Shown one piece after another: positions 11,512-20,850 of a DNA stretch of 22,738 bases (position 1 is the first letter of the stretch; the number at the start of each line of letters is the position of its first letter). A program made the position numbers and the translations under genes. The notes beneath the pieces are model-generated. The model saw only the letters and a program-made list of their open reading frames with translations, did not search any database and was not told the origin of the DNA. The stretch comes from a virus: positions 1 to 22,738 of the IMG/VR virus record IMGVR_UViG_3300017951_000149; one strand, 5' to 3'.

Positions 11512-12957
11512 GTGGACTACGAATACAAAACACAGCCTTACGATCACCAAAGACGCGCCTTTGAAGGCTCGTGGTCCGCGGAGTTTTTTGCGCTCTTCAT
11601 GGAGATGGGCACAGGTAAGACCAAGGTAGCTATCGACACCATGGCTGCGCTGTATGAAGCGGGCAAGATAAAAGCCGCGCTCGTTGTTGCACCGAAAGGT
11701 GTGTATGACAACTGGGTAAAAGGCGAAATACCGATTCACCTTCCGGACAGAATACCACGCCAAGTGGTCCGCTGGACCCCTTCTAAGACGCAAAAGTTTG
11801 AAAACGAGCTGAAAGATTTCATCGTAGACCGCACCCCCATGCTGAAGATATTTGTCATCAACGTGGAAGCGTTTTCGACACCACGTGGTGCAGAGGCCGC
11901 AGAAGCGTTTTGTTATCAAAATGCAGAAAACATTGTGATAATTGACGAATCGACTACAATAAAAAATAGGAAAGCTGCGAGAACCAAGAACATCATTGCT
12001 CTTCAGCGCAGGGCTAAATATCGCCGGATATTGACCGGATCACCTATAACAAAGAGCCCTATGGACCTGTTTAGTCAATGCGGTTTTCTTGCGGAAAAGG
12101 CGTTAGGTTTTAATAGTTACTTTGCATTTCAGGCACGATACGCCAACGTCCAGAAACGCACGATGGGACATCGCAGCTTCCAGCAGATTACAGGCTACCG
12201 CCGGTTGGACGAACTCTCTGAAAAGTTAGATAGGTTCAGCAGCCGGGTACTGAAGGAAGAGTGCCTTGATCTGCCTGTCAAAGTTTACGTGCGCCGCGAG
12301 ATAGAACTCACCCCAGAACAAGAACGCTTGTACAAGCAGATGAAAAAGCTTGCGCTGGCAAAATTAGAATCTGGGGAGTTAGCGACGACGGCCAGTGTAT
12401 TGACGCAAATCATGCGTCTTCAACAAATTTGCTGCGGGCATTTGCAGCCAGACGATGGTGAAATACAGCTCATCAAAAACGACAGGCTCAACGAGCTGTT
12501 GGATTTGTCTGAAGAGTTACAGGGAAAGGCTATTATTTGGGCGACGTATACACACGACATCCAACAAATAGCTTATGCCCTGCGCGACCGTTTCGGGCCC
12601 GATTCGGTCGCAACCTATTATGGTGCTACACCCCAAGATGAGCGTCAGGAGATCGTTAATCGGTTTCAAGACCGTAACGATCCCCTGCGCTTCTTCATCG
12701 GGCAGCCTAAAACAGGCGGGTACGGCATCACTTTAACAGCCGCAAACACGGTAATTTACTACAGCAACAGTTACGACTTAGAAATCCGGCTGCAATCAGA
12801 GGACAGGGCGCACCGAATTGGTCAGACCAACAAGGTTACATATATTGACTTGGTGTCTCCTAACACGATTGACGAGCGGATATTAGAGGCCCTGCGTAAC
12901 AAAATTGACATTGCAGGCAAAGTGCTGGGCGAAGACGCTAAAGACTGGCTTACCTAG
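11512..12957 (+). CDS. SNF2-type SF2 helicase
   Basis: A 481-aa ATPase. It has a Q-motif-like YDHQ, Walker A MEMGTGKTKVAI (GTGKT at 33-37), motif Ia (LVVAPKGVYDNW), Walker B IIDEST (DEST at 145-148), motif III LTGSPI, then helicase C motifs GYGITLTAANTVIYY and QSEDRAHRIGQTNKV. The last is the SNF2-family motif VI with its arginine finger. At 481 aa it is close to the minimal helicase core. It begins at a GTG with AGAGGAA upstream. It is the only plus-strand gene in the window. Phage SNF2 proteins are thought to assist recombination, repair or replication-fork work. Confidence 0.93.
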   Translation: MDYEYKTQPYDHQRRAFEGSWSAEFFALFMEMGTGKTKVAIDTMAALYEAGKIKAALVVAPKGVYDNWVKGEIPIHLPDRIPRQVVRWTPSKTQKFENELKDFIVDRTPMLKIFVINVEAFSTPRGAEAAEAFCYQNAENIVIIDESTTIKNRKAARTKNIIALQRRAKYRRILTGSPITKSPMDLFSQCGFLAEKALGFNSYFAFQARYANVQKRTMGHRSFQQITGYRRLDELSEKLDRFSSRVLKEECLDLPVKVYVRREIELTPEQERLYKQMKKLALAKLESGELATTASVLTQIMRLQQICCGHLQPDDGEIQLIKNDRLNELLDLSEELQGKAIIWATYTHDIQQIAYALRDRFGPDSVATYYGATPQDERQEIVNRFQDRNDPLRFFIGQPKTGGYGITLTAANTVIYYSNSYDLEIRLQSEDRAHRIGQTNKVTYIDLVSPNTIDERILEALRNKIDIAGKVLGEDAKDWLT

Positions 12958-12976
12958 CCCAGAGCCAAATAGATCA

Positions 12977-13375
12977 TTAAATTCCTATTTTTTGATTATT
13001 CCAAAGCTCGAAAAGGGTCTCTATTTTCTCTTCTTGGGTTTCGGTCTGGCTTCTTAGCCGCCCAAGTTCTATTTCCATGACCCGCATTTCGCGTTTCAGT
13101 TCTTGGATTTCTTGCACTTTTTCTTCTAACGCCATAATTTTGGCGTTTTGAATTAGATCGTCTGGTAAAGCGCCTCTTAAGCCTAAAGGCCACTCGCGAA
13201 CAAATGAGGCGTTGTCCTTTATGGTTCTGTCGCTCATTTCGAGGCCATGCTCGACAGTGGTTATTCTGGAGTTTAAGGTAACGTAAGCCGTGGTCGCCAT
13301 AACAAGTCCTGCGGCCAAAGCTACGAGATTTCTTAGCGGTATCTCGACCCGTGTGTCATCACTGATCTCTGCCAT
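12977..13375 (-). CDS. Membrane-anchored coiled-coil protein, 132 aa
   Basis: Residues about 15-33 (LRNLVALAAGLVMATTAYV) form one membrane helix. A short conserved-looking segment (REWPLGLRGALPDD) follows, and residues about 80-128 form a coiled coil (EEKVQEIQELKREMRVMEIE onward). This resembles, from memory, small phage membrane proteins at the end of structural operons with no firm function. A lysis-associated or holin/spanin-type role is possible but unsupported. Its stop codon is 19 nt from the end of the convergent SNF2 gene, with no terminator in between. Confidence 0.72.
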   Translation of the reverse strand: MAEISDDTRVEIPLRNLVALAAGLVMATTAYVTLNSRITTVEHGLEMSDRTIKDNASFVREWPLGLRGALPDDLIQNAKIMALEEKVQEIQELKREMRVMEIELGRLRSQTETQEEKIETLFELWNNQKIGI

Positions 13376-13384
13376 TTTTCATAA

Positions 13385-14176
13385 TCAATACGTTGTTGCC
13401 TGCGGTATAGCTGGGCCTCCTACAATCCCCCGATCCATTGGCGTTTGTTGTTCAAATTGGGCCTGTGGCTGCGGCATATATTGCTGCATCATAGGTCCGC
13501 CCCCAAAGCCGTAGCTTTGTTCTGCGCCGAAATGAGCGCGTTCTGCTTGGTCAACCAAGTCTAAGAAATGATCTACCTTTTGCTGCTGCTGTTGCATTTC
13601 TGGTTGCGCGTAGGTTTGCATTAGATAGTTCTGATATACCCTGAGTGGCGACGATTGCATCATGCCAAACTGCTGGTGGATTTGCTCGAACAAGCCTCCT
13701 ACCCCTTGTTGAGGTTGAGGGCCCGCGGGCATCGGCATGGGGTCCGATTTGATCGGCTCCCTGCGCACCGGCATTGTCCCATACATTACTTTTTCGTTTA
13801 AATCATTAGACATCGGGTCCGCATACGGCGAAGTAATAGAACCACCTTCCTGCATATACTGTACTGGATACACGGCACCACCTCCTGCGTATGCTCTACC
13901 TGCTAATCCGGCTATCCCACCGCTAGTCATGCCACCACGACCAGCTAAACTTGCAATAGCGTCTGTCCCACCTTCTTGAAGACCTGCATAACCCCCTCCC
14001 ATAGCAGATTGCACCGCCATGTTTTCTGCGCGGGCTCGACGCTTTGCTTTTGCCGTCGTTGCGGCGTGGTACGCGTCATATTCTGCTTGGTCCTTGGCCC
14101 AATCAGCGTTGTTGAGCTTCGCAAGCTCTGCGCTGGTGTAGTAGGGGCTGCCGGTAAATTCAGAAATAATAGGCAT
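13385..14176 (-). CDS. Virion-associated protein, 263 aa (inferred)
   Basis: The N-terminal part (MPIISEFTGSPYYTSAEL) is followed by a charged helix. A Gly-rich low-complexity region (about 57-112) contains VQYMQEGG, a motif shared with the 880-aa protein. The remainder is rich in Met, Gln and Pro (MQQQQQ, MMQQYMPQPQ). It starts at an ATG overlapping the stop of the 1340-aa gene by 1 nt, so the two are coupled. Composition and position suggest a structural or minor virion protein. No enzymatic motif is visible. Confidence 0.68.
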   Translation of the reverse strand: MPIISEFTGSPYYTSAELAKLNNADWAKDQAEYDAYHAATTAKAKRRARAENMAVQSAMGGGYAGLQEGGTDAIASLAGRGGMTSGGIAGLAGRAYAGGGAVYPVQYMQEGGSITSPYADPMSNDLNEKVMYGTMPVRREPIKSDPMPMPAGPQPQQGVGGLFEQIHQQFGMMQSSPLRVYQNYLMQTYAQPEMQQQQQKVDHFLDLVDQAERAHFGAEQSYGFGGGPMMQQYMPQPQAQFEQQTPMDRGIVGGPAIPQATTY

Positions 14177-17100
14177 TACGACGCTCCACTCAAGCTCATA
14201 ATACCGACCAAATCACGGTCTTCTGTGAATAAAGCTGCGTACCTAGTCCGATCTACAGGACCTGAACTCTGTATGGGTGCAACCTGTGGGGCTGCGGCAG
14301 TATTAATCGGACTAGGCGCAGGTCCAACGTTATTCGGTGTGGGAGACGGAATAACATTTGGATTAAGTGAACCTTGTTGGTTTGACGGCGGTACGTTCTG
14401 TGGTGGAGGAGGCGTTTGCTCTTCTTCACTCACAGAATCTCGAATGTAATCACCGAATTGGTCAATCATTTCCGAACCTAACCTTTCTGTCGGTCCGGCG
14501 GTCCGGCGAATGCTGCTCATCAATCCGTTATCAACTAGGCCTTGGACCAGTCGAGTCATGATTCTCGTTCCTTCTGGCGAAAGATGAGAAGCACCTTGCG
14601 TTCTGGTATCGTGAACTTTCTTGAGGGCAGTTGCGAGTAACTGCGGATCGTTGATTAATGTTTCAATAACGTCCATCCGCAAGCTGGCAGGAAGTTCTGA
14701 TAAATATTTATTTACAATCGTCTGAGCATACTGCGAACCAGCTTGTCGTGCGATCAAGCTTTGGTTGCTGCCACTCATTACAGATTGGACACCAGCACCC
14801 ATCTCTGAACCAGAAATTCTTGTAACAAGAGCGAATAGAGGACCTACTTGTTGAATATAACCTTCGGTATCTCCAGCCCGGCCACGTGCCGCAAATGCTT
14901 GTATTTCAGCCATACGTCTGAGCAATTGTCGTGTGCGGCCAATCTCCTCTGACGACATAATTCCCTTTTCTTGCATCCATTCGGATAAGCGAATGTTAGC
15001 AGAAGAGTTAGGATGAGCCTCAAACAACGTATTGAAAGCGCCACCAACATTGAAGATAGGTCCGTTTTCACCTTGACGGTTAAAAACAGACTCCATGATG
15101 GCCGTTCGGAAGCCGTTCACCAAATCTTCTCTGCTATACGTTTTGCCTCTGTTCGGTCCTTGTGTAACGGTAAACCCGCCTTCACCAACATTTTCAATGA
15201 ATTCCCACAGCCTGTTTAATTCATTGAACGGACGGGGGTTATCCAAAGACAACGCAAGGGATACTTGTGTGGTTGGATTTTGCGTTTTGTCCGGCAGCAG
15301 TTCGTAAAGAGACAGCTCACCGTCCCTACGACTGGCAGCTAATTCAGTTGTTTCTCTTTTAGTGTCTTCCAAAAGATGTCGAGCTATAGGTATGTTTTCT
15401 AAATCAGCTCGCAGCGCAGGCATGGATTCCAACAACCGTTGGTTCTGGTCTTTACGCATCCAAGTTTCAAGGGCGCTGGTGTTTAAAGTGCCGTCCGGGT
15501 TCAAAACTTCAGAACGCAAGCTTCTCAACAAATTTTCAGAAGCGCCACGGATAGTAGCGTTATCGTTGTACATGTCGGTCAATTGAGTGCGCAAACCGGG
15601 TATGGCATCAATTGCATTTTCGTTTGCGGTAAACCAGCTATTGAAAGCTCGTCTATCTAGCATCTGAGTACGCGGATCAATGACTCCCGCTTCTTGGGCG
15701 CTTGTCAACAAGGCTTGACCTGCTTCGCGGGCGTCTCCTTGCAACATATTGGTTAGAGACGTACCAAACTGTGTTTGAGAAATCAGGTCTAGTTGCTGCG
15801 CACGGAGATAACCGGCGTCGCCTCTAAATAAACGGTCTCTAAGCACCTCAACAGGAATGCGCGGTGCGCCGTCTCGACTGGTTCCCAAAACATCGCCTGC
15901 AAAACTTCTTGTAAACACGTCATTGTAGGCGCGTGAAAAAGCTCTTGCATTGTCATATTCTGCGCTGACTGATCCAGCAGGGATAGACTCCAAGTCTTTT
16001 AAAATCGCGTCTGCAAATTCATAAGCCACACGCGCTTGATTACTACGCCCATCTGCTGCCAAGGCGCGACCGGCGTCCAAAGCTACACTACGCATATCAA
16101 TCAAAGATCGTATTGAAATACCGCCACTAGGGGCAGGCGTCCCGTCCATCGCTGTTTGTTGTGCTTGGGCAGTAATCATGTTGGCCCGCGCATTTAGCGC
16201 CGCCACATAATCTCGCTGACGTTGATCTAGTCTCGCACCGCCTGCGGTCATGCCATCCGCTTCTCGACGTAAGGCTGCAATCTGTTCAGCTTCTGGCAAA
16301 CCTTCCGTTCGCTTAACAATATCATCAAAAGTAATACCGAAAGGTGTGCCTTCGAGCTTGTTTCGAGCGGTGTTAAAAGCTCCTACTTCTCTAAGTTGAC
16401 GCGGTGCAGGTGTATTTGGATTTATTCCTAGGTCTGTGGACACTCTATTTACATACGCGTCCATCTCACGAAGATCAGCGTTTCGCAGCAAAACGTTTCT
16501 TGCGTTTTCGTCTAAATCGGTTAAGTCGCGCCACGCGGTTATGAAATTCGGCGTATTCGACTCAGTAAAACCACCTTGTCCATCTGGTACATTGAACGTC
16601 GTAAGTTCCACGTCGCGTGGAACGCGTCGCCAAAGGGTTCTTTCCTGACCCCTTAAACGTTGTTGCAGGTTAGAAATAACTTCATACAGACGCCTAGCTT
16701 CTTCAAGGTTATCAACACTTTCTCCACCAGCTTCCCCTACGCGGCTCATTGCCGACCTAAGTCGTTGAGTTGCTTGGTCCAGTTGTTGTGTAATATCGGC
16801 GTCCCAAAGACCGGTGTACAGCTCAGACATTTGTCCAAGGGCTTGCCGGTCTCCTTTTGCGTAAGTAAATAAAATAAGCCTACGCAAAGCTTCTGTTGCT
16901 TGTTCGGTTTTGTTTTGTCCAGTCGCAGAAACCCCGGTGTCTCCCCCGCGATCCATAATCATGCGTAGGAGTGTAGGGCTTGAGGTTAAAGTTGCGGAAT
17001 CTAACTGAATCAGATTGCCGTCTGCATCTCTTAACTGATCTTGAAACTCAGGTGTTAAAAGCAGCTCAATAACTTTTTCTGGGTCTTCTTTATTAGCCCT

Positions 17101-18198
17101 TAATTGATCGTAAATCCAAGTTCCGCCCTCAATTTGTTGGGCTTCTGTTAGCCCTCCCGTCGCGTTGACGGCGCTATCGGCTTTAGTGCGATCAAAAAGT
17201 TGTAAAGCTTTTTCCCAAGCCATACCAGTTAGTTGCGGTATTCTTTTGGCTGCTAGGTCACCAATTAACCCTCCGGAAACGGCCCCGGCTGTTTCAAAAC
17301 CAAACCTTACCCAAGGGTCGTCTGGAGCTAGTTTTTCTGCCCCGCCTGCGGCAAATGCACCCCCGGCAACAGCCAATCCTTCCGCCGTCAAAGTTCGGCC
17401 TACCTGATCCCGTGCTGCGGAGCCTGTCCGTTCTAAACTGTTTTCAACTTGGCGTATAAAACGTGTAGAAAGGGGAACTTTTGCCCCGGCTTCTATGTTG
17501 TCTAATACAAGTCGAGAACCAAGATTGACCTTTCCTGAAATTAAGAAAGGCATTGGTAAAAAGGCTAGTCCGCCTGCGGTAGCTTTACCGGCTTCGTAAG
17601 CAGCGCGTGTGCCGGGTACATATAATTCTTCTTCGCCAAATAAAGCGTCTTGCGCAACCCTAGTGGCGTAGTCTCCAAACATGGACGCGCCAAGGCCTGT
17701 GAGTATCGGAACACCAATACGAACTGCGGCTGTCCAAGGTGTTACAGGAGGAACCCCCGCAACTAACGTATTTCCATACAACATCCCTGCGTAAAAACCA
17801 CCGGCACCTACCGCTGCGGGAGCAACCTCTCGTTTTGCGCCGCTAATGAAATCATCCCAGAAATCGGTGCCTGCTGAGATAGGCCGTCCCTGAGTGTCAC
17901 GTCCAAAAAGCTCAATAATTTGCTCGTCGGTTACGCTCTTCCCCGGTTCTATACCCAAATCACGCAGAATACCCGCATTGCCCATACGCAAAGCGTTGTA
18001 GTTAAGGTAGTTATCACCTCTGTTTTGGAGCCGTGGGTCGCGGCCCAAGGTATTTGCCATCATTTCGGCCAGTTGTGGAACAACCGGCCCGGATGATCTG
18101 AGAACTTCTGTTATTTCCGAAAACTCATCTGCACCAAACGTTGCACGTGGAATAAAGAGACCTTCGGCATTTGTAGGAGTAGTGTTATTGTCCGCCAT
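14176..18198 (-). CDS. Large virion protein, possible internal/ejection protein, 1340 aa
   Basis: The largest gene in the window. The N-terminal 125 residues are soluble. At about 125-175, 205-222, 271-290 and 299-317 there are Ala/Gly-rich hydrophobic stretches that could insert in membranes. The rest is mostly helical and highly charged, with many short repeated-looking helical blocks, and the C-terminus is Pro/Asn/Gln-rich. This composition, size and position beside other virion genes resemble phage internal virion (ejection) proteins such as T7 gp16, but no lysozyme motif is seen and the call is inference. It starts 9 nt after the stop codon of the 880-aa gene. Confidence 0.7.
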   Translation of the reverse strand: MADNNTTPTNAEGLFIPRATFGADEFSEITEVLRSSGPVVPQLAEMMANTLGRDPRLQNRGDNYLNYNALRMGNAGILRDLGIEPGKSVTDEQIIELFGRDTQGRPISAGTDFWDDFISGAKREVAPAAVGAGGFYAGMLYGNTLVAGVPPVTPWTAAVRIGVPILTGLGASMFGDYATRVAQDALFGEEELYVPGTRAAYEAGKATAGGLAFLPMPFLISGKVNLGSRLVLDNIEAGAKVPLSTRFIRQVENSLERTGSAARDQVGRTLTAEGLAVAGGAFAAGGAEKLAPDDPWVRFGFETAGAVSGGLIGDLAAKRIPQLTGMAWEKALQLFDRTKADSAVNATGGLTEAQQIEGGTWIYDQLRANKEDPEKVIELLLTPEFQDQLRDADGNLIQLDSATLTSSPTLLRMIMDRGGDTGVSATGQNKTEQATEALRRLILFTYAKGDRQALGQMSELYTGLWDADITQQLDQATQRLRSAMSRVGEAGGESVDNLEEARRLYEVISNLQQRLRGQERTLWRRVPRDVELTTFNVPDGQGGFTESNTPNFITAWRDLTDLDENARNVLLRNADLREMDAYVNRVSTDLGINPNTPAPRQLREVGAFNTARNKLEGTPFGITFDDIVKRTEGLPEAEQIAALRREADGMTAGGARLDQRQRDYVAALNARANMITAQAQQTAMDGTPAPSGGISIRSLIDMRSVALDAGRALAADGRSNQARVAYEFADAILKDLESIPAGSVSAEYDNARAFSRAYNDVFTRSFAGDVLGTSRDGAPRIPVEVLRDRLFRGDAGYLRAQQLDLISQTQFGTSLTNMLQGDAREAGQALLTSAQEAGVIDPRTQMLDRRAFNSWFTANENAIDAIPGLRTQLTDMYNDNATIRGASENLLRSLRSEVLNPDGTLNTSALETWMRKDQNQRLLESMPALRADLENIPIARHLLEDTKRETTELAASRRDGELSLYELLPDKTQNPTTQVSLALSLDNPRPFNELNRLWEFIENVGEGGFTVTQGPNRGKTYSREDLVNGFRTAIMESVFNRQGENGPIFNVGGAFNTLFEAHPNSSANIRLSEWMQEKGIMSSEEIGRTRQLLRRMAEIQAFAARGRAGDTEGYIQQVGPLFALVTRISGSEMGAGVQSVMSGSNQSLIARQAGSQYAQTIVNKYLSELPASLRMDVIETLINDPQLLATALKKVHDTRTQGASHLSPEGTRIMTRLVQGLVDNGLMSSIRRTAGPTERLGSEMIDQFGDYIRDSVSEEEQTPPPPQNVPPSNQQGSLNPNVIPSPTPNNVGPAPSPINTAAAPQVAPIQSSGPVDRTRYAALFTEDRDLVGIMSLSGAS

Positions 18199-18207
18199 TG
18201 CTACCTC

Positions 18208-20850
18208 TTAATTTCCAGCTCCAGTTACCGCCTGATTCATCAAGTCTTGGGCTCTTTGAATATTACCTTGGTTGGCAGTATTAGATAGAGTCAAGATTGG
18301 GCCAAGCAGTTTTTCAAGTCGGTCAATTTCAAACAGTTTCTGGCTGAGAGTGCTGGCTTGATCTGACGGCAGAGGCGTACCACTCGCTTGCAGGCTAAGA
18401 ATACGGGCTTTTTCAGACCGTAGTTCTTCAGCAAGTCTTGAAAGTTTACGCGCTTCCGAAACAGGGTTGCGGAAGAAGGCTCTTTCGTCTGGGAACAACT
18501 GAGCTGTTGTTTCCAAATCGGCCACCGCAAACCTTGGCGATGCGGACAAGGCAGATCGACCAAACACACGAACCATTTCGATGTATTGACGCGAATCTTG
18601 GTTGTCGGCAAACATTTCGCCAAAGTATTCTGGGCTGATAACACCACCAAGAACACCGTCCAAGCCTGAGTACACTTTAGACCAGAAACCTGTACCTTCT
18701 CGTGCTTCTCGAAGTGCGTCGCGCACTCGTCGCTGCGTTTGGCTTGTAAGAGGATTGCCTTGCATGTCCGTCATGCCGGAAACAAGGTCATTGTCCATCT
18801 GGTTAAGTTGTTCCGCCGCGTTGGCCGAGATACGAGCATTACGCATAACCTCGTAAGCGGTCGTACTAGACACTTCAAACGCGTTGCTAGGCATCGTGTA
18901 CTGTGTGCCATTCGGCATCGTAACTGTTCTACCGTCATAAGAGGTGTAAACACCAGACTGAACATCATTGTCTGGATCAGCCGGAACATAAAAGCCACGA
19001 GGCGTAACGCTTTCCGTACCAATTTTCTGAAGAGTGAAATTAGGTGTATTGGAAGCTGTTTCAATAGCATTTTGACCTTCCGTGGAATTGACATCCACAA
19101 GCTGACGAGTGCTAACGCCGTCTGCGTTGGTGGTTGTGATAACCATGTAATCAGGTTCGAGTATTTTGTCTGTGTCGTAAATGCTGACAGGCACTGCATT
19201 TGGATCGTTTTTGTCAATCCGTAGAATGTCTATTTTTCCGCCAGTATCAACGGTGCGGAACTCATACTCAGGCGCAACACCAAGAAGGCGATTACGCGTA
19301 GAAAGCTCCAATTGATCCCAATTGTCTTTGGTCATGCCAAATTTAGTGAAGTAATCGCGGTCGGTAAGGACCGGCAATCCTTGCAAAAATTGACGATCAG
19401 ATGCAGGTAACGCATCAAACTGCGCCTTGGTCATGCGGAACTTATCCCAATAATCTCTATCGTTGATTGGGGCTTCGTATTCTCTGTAAGCATCTGCACC
19501 ATACGTTTGTGCAATGGCGTTAAGTTCGGCTTGCGAGAAATTAGGAGAAGAACCCGCAGGATAATTACGATTACCTATAGTGATGTCCATGTTCAACGTC
19601 ACTTGGTCTCGTTTCATTATCATGTCTGGGCTATAGGCGTTTTGACGCATAGCACCTTGTTCGACTAGGGCGACGTAACGCGCTGTGCCGGGAATAGCTG
19701 CAATAGAACTACCGTCGCGCAAAATAAAGTTTTCTGCGCTCTGTGGTGAACCAGAAGGTTTGGCTATAGGCGTAATAACAATATTGCCTTTACCGAACTC
19801 TGCTTCCAAAGATTGTAAATCACCACGGTTCAAGGGCCGCGATCCGTAGTCCTTCAGAATTTCGTTGCCGTCCTCGTCAGTTTCGCGGATTTGAATGCGA
19901 TAAGAGTCTCCGAGGTCTTTACCGGCAGCCGTTAGTTCTGCTTGACGTTCGGCGGCATACAAGCTGCCGGAACTCTGCAATGCCGCTAAATCAAGGGCTC
20001 TGTTTTCCTTGGCTTGTGCGTCTTTATATTTTTGGAACTCACCCGCACGGGCTCCAATGTTCCCAAGCGGCTGCACAAAAGAGGCCGCAAGCTGTTCCGC
20101 TGGCGTAGCGCCGGGTTTACCCGCCCCTGACGCGAACAAAAGACCACCCTGCGCAATATCAAAAAGCATTTGCGCTTGAGTCATGTCTTTCTGTTCTTGT
20201 AATTGATTGGCTTGTTGCGCAGGATCAATTAACTGTCTGTAAAGCTCTCTTTGTTCATCAAATAATGCCTGCTGACGTGACGGGGGCCCACCCGCAGCCA
20301 TGTATTGAACCGGACCCCCTTGGTTAAAATTTACGGGATTGGGAGCCTCCGCTGCACCCATGTCTACGGTTGACATAATCCCTTCGGCCATCGCACCTTC
20401 TACCGGTGCGGCCATTTGATCTTGTGCTAGACCACCAATACCTTGGTCTACCGCGGCCATCAGCATTACAGGCTGAACAAGTGCAAGCACTGATTCCGGG
20501 GTGGCCTGTGAATCTTCCGGGCCCACTATCTGTGCCAATTCCTGATAGCGAGCCTCAATCGGTAGATCGTCACCTCGAATACCGTTTATTACGGTTTCGT
20601 AGTCTTCGGCATTATCCAAATCCTGCATTTGCGAAGCATATTGACCTAACATGCTTTCTATTGCTTGAGGATCAATACCACTCTGCATCGCATATTGTGC
20701 AGCTTGTGGTAAATCAACGCTGTTCGGATCAACAGGCATTGACGGAATGGTAGGAGAGGCAGAAGGCATCATAGGTGCCATCCCCCCTTCCTGCATTCTG
20801 ACAACGCCGCCATTACGGAACATTTGTCGGTCCATCACACTTCTATTCAT
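18208..20850 (-). CDS. Large virion-associated protein, 880 aa
   Basis: It starts MNRSVMDRQMFRNGGVVRMQ at an ATG overlapping the repeat-protein stop by 1 nt. Residues about 11-23 and 175-188 carry the GG-x-V-x-x-M-x-x-GG motif also found in the 263-aa protein. Residues about 200-300 are helical, with a coiled-coil-like Gln-rich stretch. A 33-residue segment starting DRDYWDKFRMTKAQFDAL is repeated directly by DRDYFTKFGMTKDNWDQL (DNA 19264-19461). The C-terminal 200 residues are helical and charged. I recall similar N-termini in uncultured marine phages. It is probably a structural protein; its function is unknown. Confidence 0.7.
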   Translation of the reverse strand: MNRSVMDRQMFRNGGVVRMQEGGMAPMMPSASPTIPSMPVDPNSVDLPQAAQYAMQSGIDPQAIESMLGQYASQMQDLDNAEDYETVINGIRGDDLPIEARYQELAQIVGPEDSQATPESVLALVQPVMLMAAVDQGIGGLAQDQMAAPVEGAMAEGIMSTVDMGAAEAPNPVNFNQGGPVQYMAAGGPPSRQQALFDEQRELYRQLIDPAQQANQLQEQKDMTQAQMLFDIAQGGLLFASGAGKPGATPAEQLAASFVQPLGNIGARAGEFQKYKDAQAKENRALDLAALQSSGSLYAAERQAELTAAGKDLGDSYRIQIRETDEDGNEILKDYGSRPLNRGDLQSLEAEFGKGNIVITPIAKPSGSPQSAENFILRDGSSIAAIPGTARYVALVEQGAMRQNAYSPDMIMKRDQVTLNMDITIGNRNYPAGSSPNFSQAELNAIAQTYGADAYREYEAPINDRDYWDKFRMTKAQFDALPASDRQFLQGLPVLTDRDYFTKFGMTKDNWDQLELSTRNRLLGVAPEYEFRTVDTGGKIDILRIDKNDPNAVPVSIYDTDKILEPDYMVITTTNADGVSTRQLVDVNSTEGQNAIETASNTPNFTLQKIGTESVTPRGFYVPADPDNDVQSGVYTSYDGRTVTMPNGTQYTMPSNAFEVSSTTAYEVMRNARISANAAEQLNQMDNDLVSGMTDMQGNPLTSQTQRRVRDALREAREGTGFWSKVYSGLDGVLGGVISPEYFGEMFADNQDSRQYIEMVRVFGRSALSASPRFAVADLETTAQLFPDERAFFRNPVSEARKLSRLAEELRSEKARILSLQASGTPLPSDQASTLSQKLFEIDRLEKLLGPILTLSNTANQGNIQRAQDLMNQAVTGAGN
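19264..19461 (-). repeat. Tandem 33-residue duplication inside the 880-aa protein
   Basis: Two adjacent 99-bp in-frame units encode DRDY[W/F]xKFxMTKxxxDxL... and end RxxLxG or similar. They diverge in most third positions, so the duplication is old. Confidence 0.75.

Noticed and set aside
13385-14176. Tail-fibre assignment for the 263-aa protein
   Set aside because: Composition is low-complexity but no fibre, chaperone or receptor-binding motif is visible, so a neutral virion-associated label was kept.
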